From Jeotgalicoccus halotolerans (GTDB lineage: Bacteria > Bacillota > Bacilli > Staphylococcales > Salinicoccaceae), in the NCBI RefSeq assembly GCF_003387165.1, contig NZ_QUMW01000009.1, forward strand, positions 310,001 to 374,000: a stretch of DNA of 64,000 bases. Reading direction: 5' to 3'. A program made the position numbers and the translations under genes. The notes under the pieces are model-generated. The model did not search any database and was not told where the DNA came from. It was given only the letters and a program-made list of their open reading frames with translations. Of this stretch, positions 33,397-41,924 are shown piece by piece. How positions within the stretch are numbered: the first letter of the stretch is position 1; each line of letters begins with the position of its first letter.

Positions 33397-34113
33397 ATGG
33401 AAAAATTTACAGCTGAAGAGATTATTCAGTACATTTCAGATGCGGAGAAAGCAACACCTCTAAAAATTTATATCAACGGTAACTTTGAAGGTGTTGAATT
33501 CGATGAGTCATTCAAAGTATTCGGGACAGAGGATTCAAAAACTGTATTTGCGGATGCGCGCGACTGGCAGGCTTTCTACCCTTCAATAGAAGATAAAGTC
33601 ACGGATATCGTCATCGAACAGGACCGCCGCAACTCGGCTATTCCGTTAATGGACTTAACAAATACGAAAGCGCGTATTGAGCCTGGTGCCTTTATCCGCG
33701 AACATGCGGTAATCGGTGACGGCGCGGTTGTTATGATGGGCGCGTCAATTAACATCGGTGCTATCGTCGGCGAAGGCACGATGATCGATATGAATGCGGT
33801 AATGGGCGGCCGTGCAACGACAGGCAAAAATGTCCATGTCGGTGCCGGTGCAGTGCTTGCAGGCGTAATCGAACCGCCAAGTGCTTCTCCTGTTATGATT
33901 GAAGATGATGTATTGATTGGAGCCAATGCTGTAATTTTAGAAGGCGTAACTGTCGGTAAAGGTGCTATTGTTGCAGCAGGTGCTGTTGTTACAGAAGACG
34001 TCCCGGCACGCACAGTCGTCGGCGGTACACCGGCACGCGTCATTAAGCAGGCAAGTGAAGTCACTGGCTCTAAAAAAGAAATCGTTCAGGCGCTCAGAAA
34101 GCTGAATGACTAA
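33397..34113 (+). CDS. dapD: Tetrahydrodipicolinate N-acetyltransferase
   Basis: 238 residues. It acetylates tetrahydrodipicolinate from acetyl-CoA, committing the pathway to the acetylase branch (the gene is called dapH in Bacillus). An N-terminal helical domain is followed by a left-handed beta-helix of hexapeptide repeats from about residue 90 ([20 protein letters not shown] and onward) ending [11 protein letters not shown]. Its TAATG stop/start overlap couples it to the deacetylase. Confidence 0.93.
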   Translation: MEKFTAEEIIQYISDAEKATPLKIYINGNFEGVEFDESFKVFGTEDSKTVFADARDWQAFYPSIEDKVTDIVIEQDRRNSAIPLMDLTNTKARIEPGAFIREHAVIGDGAVVMMGASINIGAIVGEGTMIDMNAVMGGRATTGKNVHVGAGAVLAGVIEPPSASPVMIEDDVLIGANAVILEGVTVGKGAIVAAGAVVTEDVPARTVVGGTPARVIKQASEVTGSKKEIVQALRKLND

Positions 34114-35264
34114 TGTCTTCCGAATATACAGAAGAGCTTAAGTTCGTTACAGAACACAGGAGATATCTGCATCAGCATCCGGAATTAAGTCTAAAAGAAT
34201 ATAAAACGACTGAATATATTATTTCTGTTTTAGAAGAAATCGGCCTATCGCATTACCAGGTGCTGGATACGGGGGTCATCGCCGAGCTCGAGGGAAACAG
34301 CGGTCAGACACTCGGCTTCCGTGCCGATATCGATGCCTTGCCGGTACATGAACAGAATGAGATTGAGTATAAGAGCAGCGTGGATAATGTAATGCATGCA
34401 TGCGGACACGATGGGCATACTGCTGCCCTTCTTTTGTTTGTGAAACGTGCAAAGGCACTCGCTGACAAAGGAATGTTAAAGCATAATTGCGTCTTTATCT
34501 TCCAGCCGTCAGAAGAAGCGAATGCCGGTGCGAATTTAATGATCAAAGCCTGGGAAAACCGTCCTGATTTCGCTGCGATTTTCGGTGTGCATTTAATGCC
34601 GGATGAAGATGAAGGACTGGTCCTGTACAGAGATGATGAATTAACAGCGAGCGCAACGGAATTTCATTTTACTGTAAAAGGCGCCAGTGCACATGTGGCC
34701 CAGAAGCACCAGGGCATTTCAACTCTTGAGACAATAGTTAAAATAGCCGGTGAAGTCGGCAATATCCAGCAGTTCCACCTGGACGGACTCAACCGCAACA
34801 TTATTCATATGGGTAAAATCAGCTCGGGTGAAGCGGTCAATACAGTGCCTGCCAATGCCCGTTTGAGCGGAACGATCCGTACGTACGAAGCGTCTGATCT
34901 TGCTGTGATTAAATCTCAGATGACTAAAATTAAAGAAGCAGCTGAACTGCTGTACGGTGCATCTGTCGAGCTGCATTACACTGAAGGTTATCCTGCAGTG
35001 AAAAATGATGCGGGCTTAAATCAGCTTGTTGAAACTTCGATAAGCGCTGCGGGACTCCGTGGAATAGAAAAAGATAAACCGTATTTATTCGGTGAGGACT
35101 TCAGCTTTTACAGTAACATCGCAAAAACGTACTTTGTCTTCGCAGGCTCGCGCAACCTTGAAAAAGGCTACGCATCAAGTCTGCATACCGATACGTTTAA
35201 CTTTGATGAGCGCGTGCTGATTAAAGTTGCGGATTATTATGAAGCATTGTTAAACAATTACTAA
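34113..35264 (+). CDS. N-acetyldiaminopimelate deacetylase (M20D amidohydrolase)
   Basis: 383 residues, start sharing one base with the dapD stop. Removes the acetyl group from N-acetyl-LL-diaminopimelate (role inferred from operon position; family also called HipO). Metal motifs are HACGHDGHTAALL, including the bridging cysteine, PSEEANAGA, and the late LFGEDFSFYS. An acylaminopimelate aminotransferase (patA/dapX) is not in the operon and must be encoded elsewhere. Confidence 0.9.
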   Translation: MSSEYTEELKFVTEHRRYLHQHPELSLKEYKTTEYIISVLEEIGLSHYQVLDTGVIAELEGNSGQTLGFRADIDALPVHEQNEIEYKSSVDNVMHACGHDGHTAALLLFVKRAKALADKGMLKHNCVFIFQPSEEANAGANLMIKAWENRPDFAAIFGVHLMPDEDEGLVLYRDDELTASATEFHFTVKGASAHVAQKHQGISTLETIVKIAGEVGNIQQFHLDGLNRNIIHMGKISSGEAVNTVPANARLSGTIRTYEASDLAVIKSQMTKIKEAAELLYGASVELHYTEGYPAVKNDAGLNQLVETSISAAGLRGIEKDKPYLFGEDFSFYSNIAKTYFVFAGSRNLEKGYASSLHTDTFNFDERVLIKVADYYEALLNNY

Positions 35265-35281
35265 AACAGGGAGACATGGCA

Positions 35282-36352
35282 ATGGGCGGTATTTTTCAAA
35301 CCGATGAAGCAGAGTTTATTAAACAGGCCAGACAATTTCAGCTGCCGGGCCAAACGATCGCGGTCGTTAAAAATAATGCATATAACTACGGACTGGAATT
35401 TGCGGTCAAGGCCTTTGCAATTTCAGGCATCCGCGCATTTGCAACAACGTCGATGGATGATGCGGTTAAAATACGCCAAATGTGCGGAGACAGCGCCGAT
35501 ATTATTCTAATGAATCCGACGACGGACTTTAAACGGGCGCGTATGTTTAATCTTCATATCACCCTGCCCTCTTCCGGTTATTATGATACATATAAACACG
35601 AACTTCAGGGTCTTAATATTCATATTGAATATGCCGGACTGTTTAACCGGTCGGGATTAACGGATATTAATGAACTCGAGTATATTTTAAAGGATATGAA
35701 AGCGTCAGGTATCGAACTGAATTTCACAGGTCTCTGGACACATTTCGGCTACTCCGATGAGTTCGACGGCATCTATGAAAAGGAAAGCGGCATGTGGCTG
35801 GAGTTTGCTCGCGAGGTCCGAAAGCTTGGCCTCACCCCTGAGATGATCCACGCACAGAACAGTGCGAGCTATGTGCGGGACGGTATCTTTGATGGACATA
35901 CTCATGTCCGGCTCGGCATCGGTCTCTATGGTTCGAAACCGTACGCTGAATTAGATGATAAAGACTTTATTCAGAGCTCGACACTGTCAGCACCGATTAT
36001 CCAGTTCAGACAGCTGACTGAGGGAATGACACTCGGTTACGGTGCGGCTTTTAAGGCGGACAAAGACTGTACAGTGGCGGTCGTGGATATCGGCTACGGT
36101 GACGGAGTGCTCCGTGCGCGTGCGGGATATGAATGTGAAATTGGCGGAAAAGTTTATCCGATTGTCGCACTGATGATGAGCCATATGGTCGTCCTGGTTG
36201 ACGATGATGTCCGGGCTGATATGCCGGTTTATCTTTATAACAGCAAGCTTCGTATCGATAAATATACGAAGCTCGGAGTCGGTGCCAACTCGGAACAGCT
36301 CGGGGCTTTAAATTACCAATCATTGGGGAGAGAAATTATTTATGACGTTTAA
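35282..36352 (+). CDS. Alanine racemase family protein (alr2 position)
   Basis: 356 residues from ATG 35282, eight bases after AGGGAG; an ATG at 35276 is only two bases from it. A PLP TIM barrel binds the cofactor through the lysine in AVVKNNAYNYGL, followed by a C-terminal beta domain with the second catalytic base in TLGYGAAFKA. The usual AVVKANAYGHG is altered to NNAYNYG. It lies in the lysine operon as alr2 does in staphylococci. Alanine is not certain as substrate; broader amino acid racemisation is possible. Confidence 0.85.
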   Translation: MGGIFQTDEAEFIKQARQFQLPGQTIAVVKNNAYNYGLEFAVKAFAISGIRAFATTSMDDAVKIRQMCGDSADIILMNPTTDFKRARMFNLHITLPSSGYYDTYKHELQGLNIHIEYAGLFNRSGLTDINELEYILKDMKASGIELNFTGLWTHFGYSDEFDGIYEKESGMWLEFAREVRKLGLTPEMIHAQNSASYVRDGIFDGHTHVRLGIGLYGSKPYAELDDKDFIQSSTLSAPIIQFRQLTEGMTLGYGAAFKADKDCTVAVVDIGYGDGVLRARAGYECEIGGKVYPIVALMMSHMVVLVDDDVRADMPVYLYNSKLRIDKYTKLGVGANSEQLGALNYQSLGREIIYDV

Positions 36353-37622
36353 TTATTCAGCGGGAGAACTTCAAGTCAGAGGGCATAAAATTAGTGATAT
36401 AGCAGCACAGTACGGCACACCGGTTATTATATACGACGAAATGTATATGACCGGTATGATGGAGAGATATCACAAAGTCTTAAAAAGCCATAGCATTCCC
36501 TACTCTGTGTCCTACGCTTCAAAAGCGTTCAGCAGCGTCCAGATGATAAAACTGCTCGAGAGCCAGAATATGGAGCTCGACGTCGTATCAGTCGGTGAGC
36601 TTTACACGACTCTGGCTGCGGGATTTCCGGTGGAAGACATTCACTTTCACGGCAATAATAAGACCGCTGAAGAGATTGAATATGCTTTAGATCATGGCGT
36701 GCGGTTCTTCATTATTGACGGTCTCGACGAAATTGACCTGATTGAGGGCTTAGCTTCCGGACTTTCTGATGATGACGGTGTGAACGTGCTGATCCGCATT
36801 AATCCGAGTGTTGAAGTGAACACGCATGATTATATTTCGACGGGACAGGAAGACAGCAAATTTGGACTGTCTCTCACGAACGGGGCGGCGAAGACGGCCA
36901 TCGATAAAATTCAAAAGAGCAGGTCTTTAAACTTTAAAGGCATCCACTATCATTTGGGATCCCAGCTCGATGACAGCACGCCGTTTATCAATGCTGTAAC
37001 GAATGTCTACAGCTGGCTCGATGAACACCAAATTGATCTGGAGATTTTAAATATGGGCGGCGGCTACGGTGTGAAATATACTGAAGGCGATGTGCGCTTC
37101 CCGATCGAAGAAGGATTCGATGCGATTCTTAATCACTTAAAAGAAGTTACAGCAGCATCAGGACGCAAACTTCCTCACGTCATGATTGAACCCGGCCGCT
37201 CGATTGCCGCCGAAGCAGCAATTACTGTCTACGAGGTCGGGACTATTAAAAATATCCCGGGCGTTGCCAAGTACGTTTCTGTAGATGGCGGCATGAGCGA
37301 TCATATCCGGACACCACTGTATGGTGCCGAATATGAAGTTGTCCCTGTGACTGAGAGCGTTTTGGACACCAGTGTGTCATCGCACGTGGTTGGGAAATTA
37401 TGTGAATCCGGAGATATCATCGGCAAAAATAAAATGCTTCCGGATGATTTGAAACGCGGCGATCTGCTCGCGGTGAGAACGACCGGCGCTTACCACTACT
37501 CCATGGCATCAAACTACAACCAGATGAGAAAACCTGCGGTCGTATTCGTCGGTGAATCCGGCGTGCGCGAAGTCATCAGACGGCAGACACTCGACCAGCT
37601 GATTGAAAATGATGTGAGATAA
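36342..37622 (+). CDS. lysA: Diaminopimelate decarboxylase
   Basis: 426 residues, overlapping the racemase gene by 11 bases. It decarboxylates meso-diaminopimelate to lysine using PLP. The cofactor lysine is in VSYASKAFSS, FHGNNKT follows, HYHLGSQ and the GGGYG phosphate loop are present, and the dimer-interface motif is GKLCESGDII. Last gene of the riboswitch operon. Confidence 0.95.
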   Translation: MTFNYSAGELQVRGHKISDIAAQYGTPVIIYDEMYMTGMMERYHKVLKSHSIPYSVSYASKAFSSVQMIKLLESQNMELDVVSVGELYTTLAAGFPVEDIHFHGNNKTAEEIEYALDHGVRFFIIDGLDEIDLIEGLASGLSDDDGVNVLIRINPSVEVNTHDYISTGQEDSKFGLSLTNGAAKTAIDKIQKSRSLNFKGIHYHLGSQLDDSTPFINAVTNVYSWLDEHQIDLEILNMGGGYGVKYTEGDVRFPIEEGFDAILNHLKEVTAASGRKLPHVMIEPGRSIAAEAAITVYEVGTIKNIPGVAKYVSVDGGMSDHIRTPLYGAEYEVVPVTESVLDTSVSSHVVGKLCESGDIIGKNKMLPDDLKRGDLLAVRTTGAYHYSMASNYNQMRKPAVVFVGESGVREVIRRQTLDQLIENDVR

Positions 37623-37625
37623 AGT

Positions 37626-37664
37626 AAGCTCTTCTGAAAAGTGAATTTCAGAAGAGCTTTTTAT
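37626..37664 (+). terminator. Terminator of the lysine operon
   Basis: The stem AAGCTCTTCTGAAA / TTTCAGAAGAGCTT with a short loop is followed by TTTATTATT. Confidence 0.88.
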
Positions 37665-37730
37665 TATTCATAATGTCTTTTTATCTGTTCGAAGGCTGAT
37701 ATTTACTCTGATTCTTCTCTGATGATGCTG

Positions 37731-37905
37731 CCGTTGTGAATCAAACGCCTCCGGATCACAACACCATTTCGCCGTTGTGAATCAAACACCACCGGATCAC
37801 AACGCCATTTCGCCGTTGTGAATCAAACACCACCGGATCACAACGCCATTTCGCCGTTGTGAATCAAACGCCTCCGGATAACAACACCATTACGCCGTTG
37901 TGAAC
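37731..37905. repeat. Tandem array C: 41-bp units with internal dyad
   Basis: Four full copies and a partial fifth start at 37731, 37772, 37813, 37854 and 37895, exactly 41 bp apart. Each unit carries the arms GTTGTGAATC and GATCACAAC about 11 bases apart; the fourth copy has GATAACAAC, breaking one pair. The array lies between the lysine operon terminator and the stop of the convergent NERD gene, which is only 14 bases beyond it. Confidence 0.92.
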
Positions 37906-37918
37906 CCCTTCCAATATT

Positions 37919-38899
37919 CTAGGGTCTGCTGTCCCTATATCGTTTATATACATCTGATTTATTAATCGCATCATTAAAATCATAATATTTAAATGTATAG
38001 TGACTCGTATTTCCCCTTTTGTGTTGGAAACAATACTTATTCACGAATCTCGAAACTGTGTATTGAGGTATTTCATAATCGATAAACTTCAATAGTGAAT
38101 TTCTTGTCATCGGCTGATTATAAAATAAAAATTTATAATCGCTCATAGCGCGAAGCAGATGGGTTTCATTGCATTCGGTGCTGCCGCATTTGTTACAGTT
38201 CAAATGAAATCTCTTTTTACTGAGGTTAAAACTTCCGCACCAGCCGCAATACAAGCCGAATTTCAGGCGGGTTTTATCGACCTCTGGTTTAAAGTAAGGA
38301 TTTTCAACTATACTGCTGCTGATTAGCCGTGAAATATATTGCGCTTTATTCCCAGCCGCAATTCCTGATTGATTAAACTGGCGGAAATAGTTGCGCAGAC
38401 CGGAGCGAAGTGTAATTTTACTCCAATTCGATTGGTCATCAGAATGAAAAGTGAAATTGTCATTAGGAAAAATGAGCTTCCAGGACACCTTAAAATCACT
38501 CCGAGATGCATTCCTAAGTTCCATTAATTTTCCGACTGCACGGTTCAGCTGACTGAAAGCGTCATTCGGAATTGAGAAATTCCCTCTATACCAGCTGCCG
38601 TCACGAACCGTGATACTGCCGGAAAAATTTTTGATTTCATTCGAAATAATACCACTATCACTAATTATCAAAGTATCGTACTGTGTAACTGAGCCGTCAA
38701 TGCTGAGAAAAAGATCCCGATAAATCAATACGTTGCCATGACCGATACTGTCAAAAATCTGATCGTACAGCATTTCGCCTTCATAACCTTTCTTCACATT
38801 CCCGAACTTTGCTGACTCTTGTTTCATCAGCGAAGTCCTAGCAGACAGTGCTTCGTAATAAATTAACTCATGCGGTTTTGTTCTTTCATTGATAAACAA
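37919..38899 (-). CDS. NERD-domain protein with zinc-ribbon
   Basis: 326 residues from TTG at 38899, with AGGGGG seven bases upstream. The NERD (nuclease-related) domain spans about residues 35-150: GYEGEMLYDQIF, then DTLIISDSGIISNEIKNFSG in the place of the D...ExK core of related nucleases. About residues 218-243 are four cysteines, CGWC and CNKC, typical of a zinc-ribbon. Such proteins are presumed to act on DNA or RNA, but no activity is established. It stands alone between array C and the cold-shock gene. Confidence 0.78.
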   Translation of the reverse strand: MFINERTKPHELIYYEALSARTSLMKQESAKFGNVKKGYEGEMLYDQIFDSIGHGNVLIYRDLFLSIDGSVTQYDTLIISDSGIISNEIKNFSGSITVRDGSWYRGNFSIPNDAFSQLNRAVGKLMELRNASRSDFKVSWKLIFPNDNFTFHSDDQSNWSKITLRSGLRNYFRQFNQSGIAAGNKAQYISRLISSSIVENPYFKPEVDKTRLKFGLYCGWCGSFNLSKKRFHLNCNKCGSTECNETHLLRAMSDYKFLFYNQPMTRNSLLKFIDYEIPQYTVSRFVNKYCFQHKRGNTSHYTFKYYDFNDAINKSDVYKRYRDSRP

Positions 38900-39146
38900 T
38901 ATAAGACCCCCTTTTAAAATAAAAACCCTTCTACCCTCTATATAGGTGAAAAGTACAGTTTCCTTTTAAAAAAGTTACTTAAAAACAAAAATAGCAAAAC
39001 TGGTTTACAATTTACACAAGTTTCATTACTAATGGAATTATATGTATGCAGATGTAAAATATATTTCCATAAAAAGTATTTTCTTAATTTTACATTTAAG
39101 AGATAATAAAAGGTTAAACATATTTGTTACAATGCAATCCCCGCTC
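38900..39146. other. AT-rich intergenic stretch
   Basis: Between the NERD gene start and the cold-shock terminator I see only AT-rich sequence that must include the NERD promoter. No ORF or clear structure was found. Confidence 0.4.
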
Positions 39147-39185
39147 AAAAAAACAAGCACCCGGATAAAATCCGGGTGCTTGTTT
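39147..39185 (-). terminator. Terminator of the cold-shock gene
   Basis: The stem AAACAAGCACCCGGAT / ATCCGGGTGCTTGTTT with a three-base loop is followed on the minus strand by seven T. Confidence 0.88.
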
Positions 39186-39221
39186 AGAAGTTACAAATTA
39201 TTCAAATGAATCAATTTATAA

Positions 39222-39422
39222 TTATAGTTTAGCAACGTTTGCAGCTTGTGGACCGCGGTCGCCTTCAACTACTTCAAATTCAACTGCTTGACCTTCTTCA
39301 AGAGACTTGTAGCCTTCTTGGTTGATTGCTGAGAAGTGTACGAATACGTCGTTTTCTCCTTCAATTTCGATGAAGCCGAATCCTTTTTCTGCGTTAAACC
39401 ATTTCACTGTACCTTGTTTCAT
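39222..39422 (-). CDS. cspA: Cold-shock protein CspA family
   Basis: 66 residues from ATG 39422, with GGAGG upstream; an 11-residue longer frame is rejected. Single OB-fold RNA chaperone: [14 protein letters not shown] and DVFVHFSAI are the RNP1/RNP2 motifs, ending [10 protein letters not shown]. It destabilises RNA secondary structure. The transcript has a leader of roughly 50 nt, as expected for cold-regulated csp genes. It follows lysA at some distance, as in Staphylococcus. Confidence 0.95.
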   Translation of the reverse strand: MKQGTVKWFNAEKGFGFIEIEGENDVFVHFSAINQEGYKSLEEGQAVEFEVVEGDRGPQAANVAKL

Positions 39423-39480
39423 TAATAAAATCCTCCAAAAGACGTAAATTATCAATAAGAAGAACTTACTGATGATTCAT

Positions 39481-39509
39481 ATTATACAACATACTTCATT
39501 ATATTGCAA
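39481..39509 (-). promoter_or_regulatory. Promoter of the cold-shock gene
   Basis: On the minus strand TTGCAA (39504-39509) and TATAAT (39481-39486) are separated by exactly 17 bases, giving a leader of about 53 nt. Confidence 0.75.
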
Positions 39510-39537
39510 ATGTGTTTCTAACAATTGTGTGACGTTT

Positions 39538-39834
39538 TTACAAATTATTATAAAATTCATTATTTTTTGTCATTATCGGCGTGTAGAATATTTGCACGTC
39601 TTCATCACACTCTTCGCAAAATTCGATTTCACATGCGTTAAAAAATGCGCATAAATCATATTTACCCTGAATATAGCTGCTGTAATCATTTTTCATCTGT
39701 TCAAGAATTGACTTGTAGCCTGACAGCATCTGAGCAGTGTCATTAAACTGATGCCTGTTAATAATGTTGTCCTGCCAACCGTCGAAGAGCCACCAGCCCT
39801 CATAATCCGCTTTAACGATTACGACTTCATACAT
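39538..39834 (-). CDS. DUF1033 family protein
   Basis: 98 residues. It opens MYEVVIVKADYEGWWLFDGW, the DUF1033 signature, and is rich in acidic and aromatic residues, with cysteines toward the C-terminus (CAFFNACEIEFCEECDED). The function is unknown. It lies directly upstream of the cold-shock gene, matching a conserved staphylococcal arrangement. Confidence 0.8.
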   Translation of the reverse strand: MYEVVIVKADYEGWWLFDGWQDNIINRHQFNDTAQMLSGYKSILEQMKNDYSSYIQGKYDLCAFFNACEIEFCEECDEDVQIFYTPIMTKNNEFYNNL

Positions 39835-39957
39835 GTTTAAAACTCCATTCCCTGGCCGATATTATTCATTATTATAAACGCGTATAATTAGCATTATCAA
39901 GCATAACGCTTTATAATTGTACTAAATAGGCACATCTATACTAAGGGGTTTTGAACA

Positions 39958-40689
39958 ATGAAGAGTAATTATTCACATTTCATTGCTTCTGTGATTGCTG
40001 TACCGGCCGGCCTCCTCGCTTGGGTACTGTCGTCTAATATATTCGATATTCATATGTTTTTAGACGTCATCGTCGGCATCGGCGGTTTTGGTGCATCATA
40101 CCTGCCCGCCCAGCGTATTTCACATCATAAGCATTTAGAGAAATTGAAACTCACAAACAGTGAGTACAAATATATAAAAGAACAGCTCGCTCAGGCGAAA
40201 GAGCATACGAATCGTTTGCGTTCCAGCTATATGAATATCAGGTCGATAAAAGACGCGAAGATGATATTCGAGATTAACCGGATCGTTAAAACGATTATTT
40301 CATCTGTAGAGGAAGACCCTAGGCAGTTTTACAGCGTACAGCAGTTTTTCCATTCTAATCTGGAAACTGCGGTCAATACGATTGAAAAATACCTTTATCT
40401 GTATAAGATGCCGGGGAAATCAAAAGATGAACGTATTCAGCTGCACGAGACGCGTTTATCAATGTTAGAATTGAAGCGTACGCTGCAGTCGAACCTCTCG
40501 CACATGAACCAGCGGAGCTACCAGGATTTAAATGTTGAACGCGATTTAATTAAGATGAACTCCGCCCGCGCCAAAAAACGCCAGGCAGCACTTGATAATA
40601 AGCTCGGCAAAGAAAAAGTGAATTTGAAGCAAAAACGACACACTGAAAAAGAAACAGAAAAAGTACACCGGGGTGAAGGAAATGGCTGA
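39958..40689 (+). CDS. xpaC: XpaC-like membrane-associated protein
   Basis: 243 residues. Two N-terminal hydrophobic segments (about 9-26 and 30-50) are followed by a long, helix-rich basic domain, as in XpaC (5-bromo-4-chloroindolyl phosphate hydrolysis family). Its true biochemical role is unknown despite the name. It is the upstream partner of telA, with which it overlaps by eight bases; the pair is conserved in Firmicutes and associated with envelope or toxic-anion stress phenotypes. Confidence 0.82.
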   Translation: MKSNYSHFIASVIAVPAGLLAWVLSSNIFDIHMFLDVIVGIGGFGASYLPAQRISHHKHLEKLKLTNSEYKYIKEQLAQAKEHTNRLRSSYMNIRSIKDAKMIFEINRIVKTIISSVEEDPRQFYSVQQFFHSNLETAVNTIEKYLYLYKMPGKSKDERIQLHETRLSMLELKRTLQSNLSHMNQRSYQDLNVERDLIKMNSARAKKRQAALDNKLGKEKVNLKQKRHTEKETEKVHRGEGNG

Positions 40690-41872
40690 AGAAAGAAATC
40701 TTAAGGACGAACTTTTAATGGATCCGTTTAAAGAAGCTGATGACAGTAACGACAGTTTAATACTGCAGCCGGAAGAAGCTGCGGCAGCAAAACCGAAAGA
40801 CAGCGAAGTGCTGACGACGTTTAAAGATCAATTCAGTGAATCAGATCTTAAATCTATCCATGAAATTAAAGATAAAATTGAACCGCTGAATAACGATGCA
40901 CTGATTACTTACGGAGCGAGTGCACAGCAGGCAATGTCTAAGTTCTCTCATCAGATGCTGAGCGAAGTGCAGTCGAAAGATGTCGGCCCTATCGGTGAAA
41001 CTCTTGAAGAACTGATGAAAAAATTAAAAGAGATTGATCCGGAAGAACTGACGAATGAGAAAAGTAATATTTTCAAGCGTATGTTCGGGCGTGTAAAACG
41101 TTCCGTAAATGAAATGATCTCGAAACATCAGAGTATTGCGTCACAGGTCGACCGTATTTCAATTCAGCTTGAGCATGCGAAGGAAGTATTGATTAAAGAC
41201 GTGAATATGCTTGATGGGCTGTACAATCAGAATAAGGACTATTTCGATGCGATTAATATATATATCGCAGCAGCAGAGCTTAAAAAAGAAGAACTGGAGC
41301 AGGAAACACTGCCGCGCTTAAAAGCTGAAGCAGATGCTTCCGGCAATCAGATGGATGTACAGGATGTCAACGATATGATGCAGTATATCAACCGTTTAGA
41401 GAAGCGCGTGCACGATTTAAAACTGTCGAGACAGATTACACTGCAGTCGGCACCGCAAATCCGGATGATTCAAAATATCAACCAGACACTCGCTGAAAAA
41501 ATCCAGAGCTCGATTCTCACGAGTATTCCGTTATGGAAAAACCAGATGGCTATTGCCCTTACCCTGCTCCGTCAGGAATCGGCATCGAAAGCCCAGCGTG
41601 AAGTAACAAATACGACGAATGACCTGCTCACTAAAAACAGTGAGATGCTGAAACAGAACTCATTGAGAACTGCAGCTGAAAATGAACGCGGCATCGTCGA
41701 TATTGAAACGCTGAAAACCACTCAGGAAAATCTGGTTACAACCATTGAAGAAACACTCAGAATCCAGTCTGAAGGTACCGATAAACGTAAATCTGCAGAG
41801 GCTGAACTGGTAACGATGGAAAAAGAACTGAAAGAACGTCTCCTTCAGATTAAAGATAAACACAGATACTAA
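40682..41872 (+). CDS. telA: TelA family toxic anion resistance protein
   Basis: 396 residues from ATG 40682 (GGGGTG six bases upstream), overlapping xpaC. A TelA/KlaA protein: almost entirely helical and highly charged, without signal peptide or membrane segments. LTNEKSNIFKRMFGRVKRSVNEMI and QMAIALTLLRQESASKAQREVTNTTNDLL are family-typical segments. Linked to tellurite and cell-wall antibiotic tolerance in related bacteria; mechanism unknown. Confidence 0.88.
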   Translation: MAEERNLKDELLMDPFKEADDSNDSLILQPEEAAAAKPKDSEVLTTFKDQFSESDLKSIHEIKDKIEPLNNDALITYGASAQQAMSKFSHQMLSEVQSKDVGPIGETLEELMKKLKEIDPEELTNEKSNIFKRMFGRVKRSVNEMISKHQSIASQVDRISIQLEHAKEVLIKDVNMLDGLYNQNKDYFDAINIYIAAAELKKEELEQETLPRLKAEADASGNQMDVQDVNDMMQYINRLEKRVHDLKLSRQITLQSAPQIRMIQNINQTLAEKIQSSILTSIPLWKNQMAIALTLLRQESASKAQREVTNTTNDLLTKNSEMLKQNSLRTAAENERGIVDIETLKTTQENLVTTIEETLRIQSEGTDKRKSAEAELVTMEKELKERLLQIKDKHRY

Positions 41873-41882
41873 TGATATAGAC

Positions 41883-41921
41883 AAAAAATCACTTCTCCCA
41901 TACGGAGAAGTGATTTTTTTA
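41883..41921. terminator. Bidirectional terminator
   Basis: The stem AAAAATCACTTCTCC / GGAGAAGTGATTTTT lies between convergent telA and the intact brnQ. Confidence 0.88.
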
Positions 41922-41924
41922 TTC

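Noticed and set aside
33576-34064. Minus-strand ORF of 162 codons inside dapD
   Set aside because: Repetitive Thr/Pro/Ala sequence mirrors the hexapeptide repeats of dapD on the other strand; not a gene.
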